Shown here in pieces: positions 13,249 through 14,921 of a stretch of 14,921 bases of DNA. A program made the position numbers and the translations under genes. Positions within the stretch are counted from its first letter, which is position 1; each line of letters begins with the position of its first letter. The notes under the pieces were generated by a model. That model had not been told where the DNA came from. It made no database searches and saw only the letters and a list, made by a program, of their open reading frames with translations. Origin of the DNA: JAQGMO01 sp050954505 (GTDB lineage Bacteria; Pseudomonadota; Gammaproteobacteria; Burkholderiales; Burkholderiaceae_D); contig JBPBPY010000405.1 in the NCBI GenBank assembly GCA_050954505.1, forward strand, positions 1 to 14,921, written 5' to 3'.

Positions 13249-14921
13249 ATGCCTAGTACTGCCAAGATCGATCAATCGGATTTTCGCCGCATCCTTTCAC
13301 GCAACATCACCCTGCCGCTCGCCATTGGCGTAGCCAGCGCGGCATTGTTTGCAGCGATCATCATCTATCTTCTTTCTGTCCTCGGCTGGGTCGAGCATAC
13401 CGAGCGCGTGATCGGCAATGCCACCGCGTTAAGCAAGCTGGCAGTCGACCAGGAGTCGGGCTTGCGTGGTTTTTTGCTGACCAATGACGAAACCTTCCTG
13501 GCGCAGTACAACATCGCCAAGCAACAGCGTGCGGCGGCAAACAGCGCACTGAATGAACTGGTGCAGGATAATCCGGCCCAAGTGCAACGGCTGGGGCGCA
13601 TCGCCGCCATGCAGACGCAGTGGGATGCGTACGCCGAAGCGATGGTGGTCCAGCGCCGCAGTGGTGGCGATTTCCTGCCGGTGGTGCGCAGCGGCCGCGG
13701 CAAGCAGCAATTCGACGAAATCCGCAATGAATATGTACGTTTCCTGGAAGCCGAAGAGAGTCTGCTGAAGTCGCGCAACGATACTGCCCGCGCAGTGACC
13801 ACGTTTGGCGTCTCCGGCTACCTGGCCATCAGCCTGGCATTGAGCGCCTTCCTGGCTTATTTCGGCCGCCGCGAACTGCTGCGCCTGTCGAAGGTGTATG
13901 GCGAGGCGCTCAAGCAGCATGAAGAGCACGCCGTCTTGCTGGAGCGGCAGGCATGGCAACGGGCCGGCCAGACGCGGCTGGCCGAACGCAGCATCGGCCA
14001 GCTCGAAGCAGGCAAGCTGGCGGAGACAGTGGTCACCTTCCTGGCCGAGTACAGCGGCGCTGCCGTGGCGGCCATGTATGTGCGCGGTGACGATGGCAGC
14101 CTGAAACGCAATGCGGGCTTCGGTGTCGGCAACGCCTCGGCGCATGCCGACCAGGAAGCCAGCCATGCGCGCTCGCTGCTGGGGCAAGCGGTCTCTGCCC
14201 GGCGCCTGATGCATATCGAAAACCTGCCCGACCATTACCTGAAGGTGCATTCGGGGCTGGGCAGCGGCAATCCACGCGAGCTGGTGATCCTGCCGGTAGA
14301 GAACGATGGCGTCGTCAACGCGGTCATCGAGCTGGGTTATCTGAAGCCGCCGGGCGCGCGGGTGCTGGAATTCATGGAACTGGTGGCGCCCAACATCGGC
14401 CGGGCAGTCGAAGCGGCAATGGCGCGTCTGCGGTTGCACGAGGCACTGGCACGCACCCAGGAATTGAATGAGGAACTGCAGGTGCAGCAGGAAGAACTGC
14501 GCACCGCCAATGAAGAGCTCGAAGAACAGTCGCGCGTGCTGGAAGAATCGCAGGCACTGCTGGAAAACCAGAAAGCCGAGCTGGAGCAGACCAATGACCA
14601 GTTGGCCGACCAGGCGGCGCGGCTGGACCAGAAAAACGTCGCCTTGAACGCAGTGCAGACTGCGCTGGAAGAGCGGGCGCTGGACCTGCAGCGCGCCAGC
14701 AAATACAAGACCGAGTTCCTGGCAAACATGTCGCATGAGTTGCGCACGCCGCTCAACAGTTCGCTGATTCTGTCGAAGCTGTTGTCCGGCAATCCGAAGG
14801 GCAATCTCGATGCCGAACAGGTGCAGTTCGCCAATACCATCTATGCGGCAGGCAATGACTTGCTCAACCTGATCAACGACATTCTCGATATTGCCAAGGT
14901 TGAAGCCGGCAAGCTGGACCT
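13249..14921 (+). CDS. Membrane sensor histidine kinase, CHASE3-GAF-HisKA (C-terminus outside window)
   Basis: 557 codons are visible and the frame runs off the right edge. In order: a cytoplasmic N-terminus; TM1 (about 21-45); a CHASE3 sensor domain (about 47-180) with the hallmark ESGLRGFLLTNDETF (69-83); TM2 (about 184-206); a GAF-like domain (about 245-395); a long Glu/Gln-rich coiled coil (396-483); and the HisKA dimerisation domain. Its H-box is FLANMSHELRTPLN, with phospho-acceptor H496. The ATPase domain and any receiver domains must lie beyond the window; many CHASE3-GAF kinases of this type are hybrids. The ligand of the periplasmic CHASE3 domain is unknown for the family. No strong Shine-Dalgarno sequence is seen before ATG 13249, only a GAAAG 5-8 nt upstream. 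Confidence 0.92.
   Translation, partial: MPSTAKIDQSDFRRILSRNITLPLAIGVASAALFAAIIIYLLSVLGWVEHTERVIGNATALSKLAVDQESGLRGFLLTNDETFLAQYNIAKQQRAAANSALNELVQDNPAQVQRLGRIAAMQTQWDAYAEAMVVQRRSGGDFLPVVRSGRGKQQFDEIRNEYVRFLEAEESLLKSRNDTARAVTTFGVSGYLAISLALSAFLAYFGRRELLRLSKVYGEALKQHEEHAVLLERQAWQRAGQTRLAERSIGQLEAGKLAETVVTFLAEYSGAAVAAMYVRGDDGSLKRNAGFGVGNASAHADQEASHARSLLGQAVSARRLMHIENLPDHYLKVHSGLGSGNPRELVILPVENDGVVNAVIELGYLKPPGARVLEFMELVAPNIGRAVEAAMARLRLHEALARTQELNEELQVQQEELRTANEELEEQSRVLEESQALLENQKAELEQTNDQLADQAARLDQKNVALNAVQTALEERALDLQRASKYKTEFLANMSHELRTPLNSSLILSKLLSGNPKGNLDAEQVQFANTIYAAGNDLLNLINDILDIAKVEAGKLD

Noticed and set aside
13429..14736. 435-codon minus-strand open frame opposite the sensor kinase
   Set aside because: The plus strand encodes an unmistakable CHASE3-GAF-HisKA kinase. 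The antisense frame is His/Gln/Leu-rich without domain character, a GC-driven shadow.

Overview
The window looks like a chromosomal segment of a beta-proteobacterium, most likely Oxalobacteraceae (the Herbaspirillum / Massilia / Janthinobacterium group). This is inferred from the gene order lpxH-ppiB-ppiA // cysS-alkA-accA-tilS-lysC, the high GC codon use and the protein sequences. No database was available, so the genus stays open.

Left part (1-8500), conserved housekeeping block. On the minus strand lie lpxH (cut by the window edge), a cytoplasmic cyclophilin (ppiB) and a periplasmic cyclophilin (ppiA). Diverging from them on the plus strand are cysS behind a long leader, an AlkA-type HhH-GPD DNA glycosylase, accA, tilS overlapping the accA end, and lysC. 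lysC carries a well-placed internal start for a separate regulatory (beta) subunit. Promoters are visible before cysS, accA and lysC.

Middle (8500-11230), accessory segment. A complete tRNA-Ser(GCU) has its own promoter and a strong terminator. The terminator sits inside a 62-bp near-perfect palindrome that includes the tRNA 3' end. Behind it are a degenerate second terminator and a 36-bp repeat in two copies, each carrying an inverted copy of the tRNA tail. Next come two unrecognised, convergent genes of apparently lower GC: a 167-aa plus-strand product and a 377-aa minus-strand product. Both have Ser/Ala/Pro/Thr-rich N-termini and no Sec signal peptide. Each is preceded by a sequence close to the HrpL 'hrp box' (GGAACC-N15/16-CCACNNA): GGAACT-N15-CCACTTA at 9031-9058 and, reading minus, GGAACT-N16-CGACTCA at 11185-11157. 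The most economical reading is a small type III secretion effector islet next to a tRNA gene. This is the most interesting part of the window.

Right part (11230-14921). Two minus-strand genes encode exported proteins: a signal-peptide-bearing methyltransferase-like protein of the COG4798 type, and a four-cysteine Rap1a/Tai-like small protein. A plus-strand gene follows for a membrane sensor histidine kinase (TM-CHASE3-TM-GAF-coiled coil-HisKA) that runs off the right edge.
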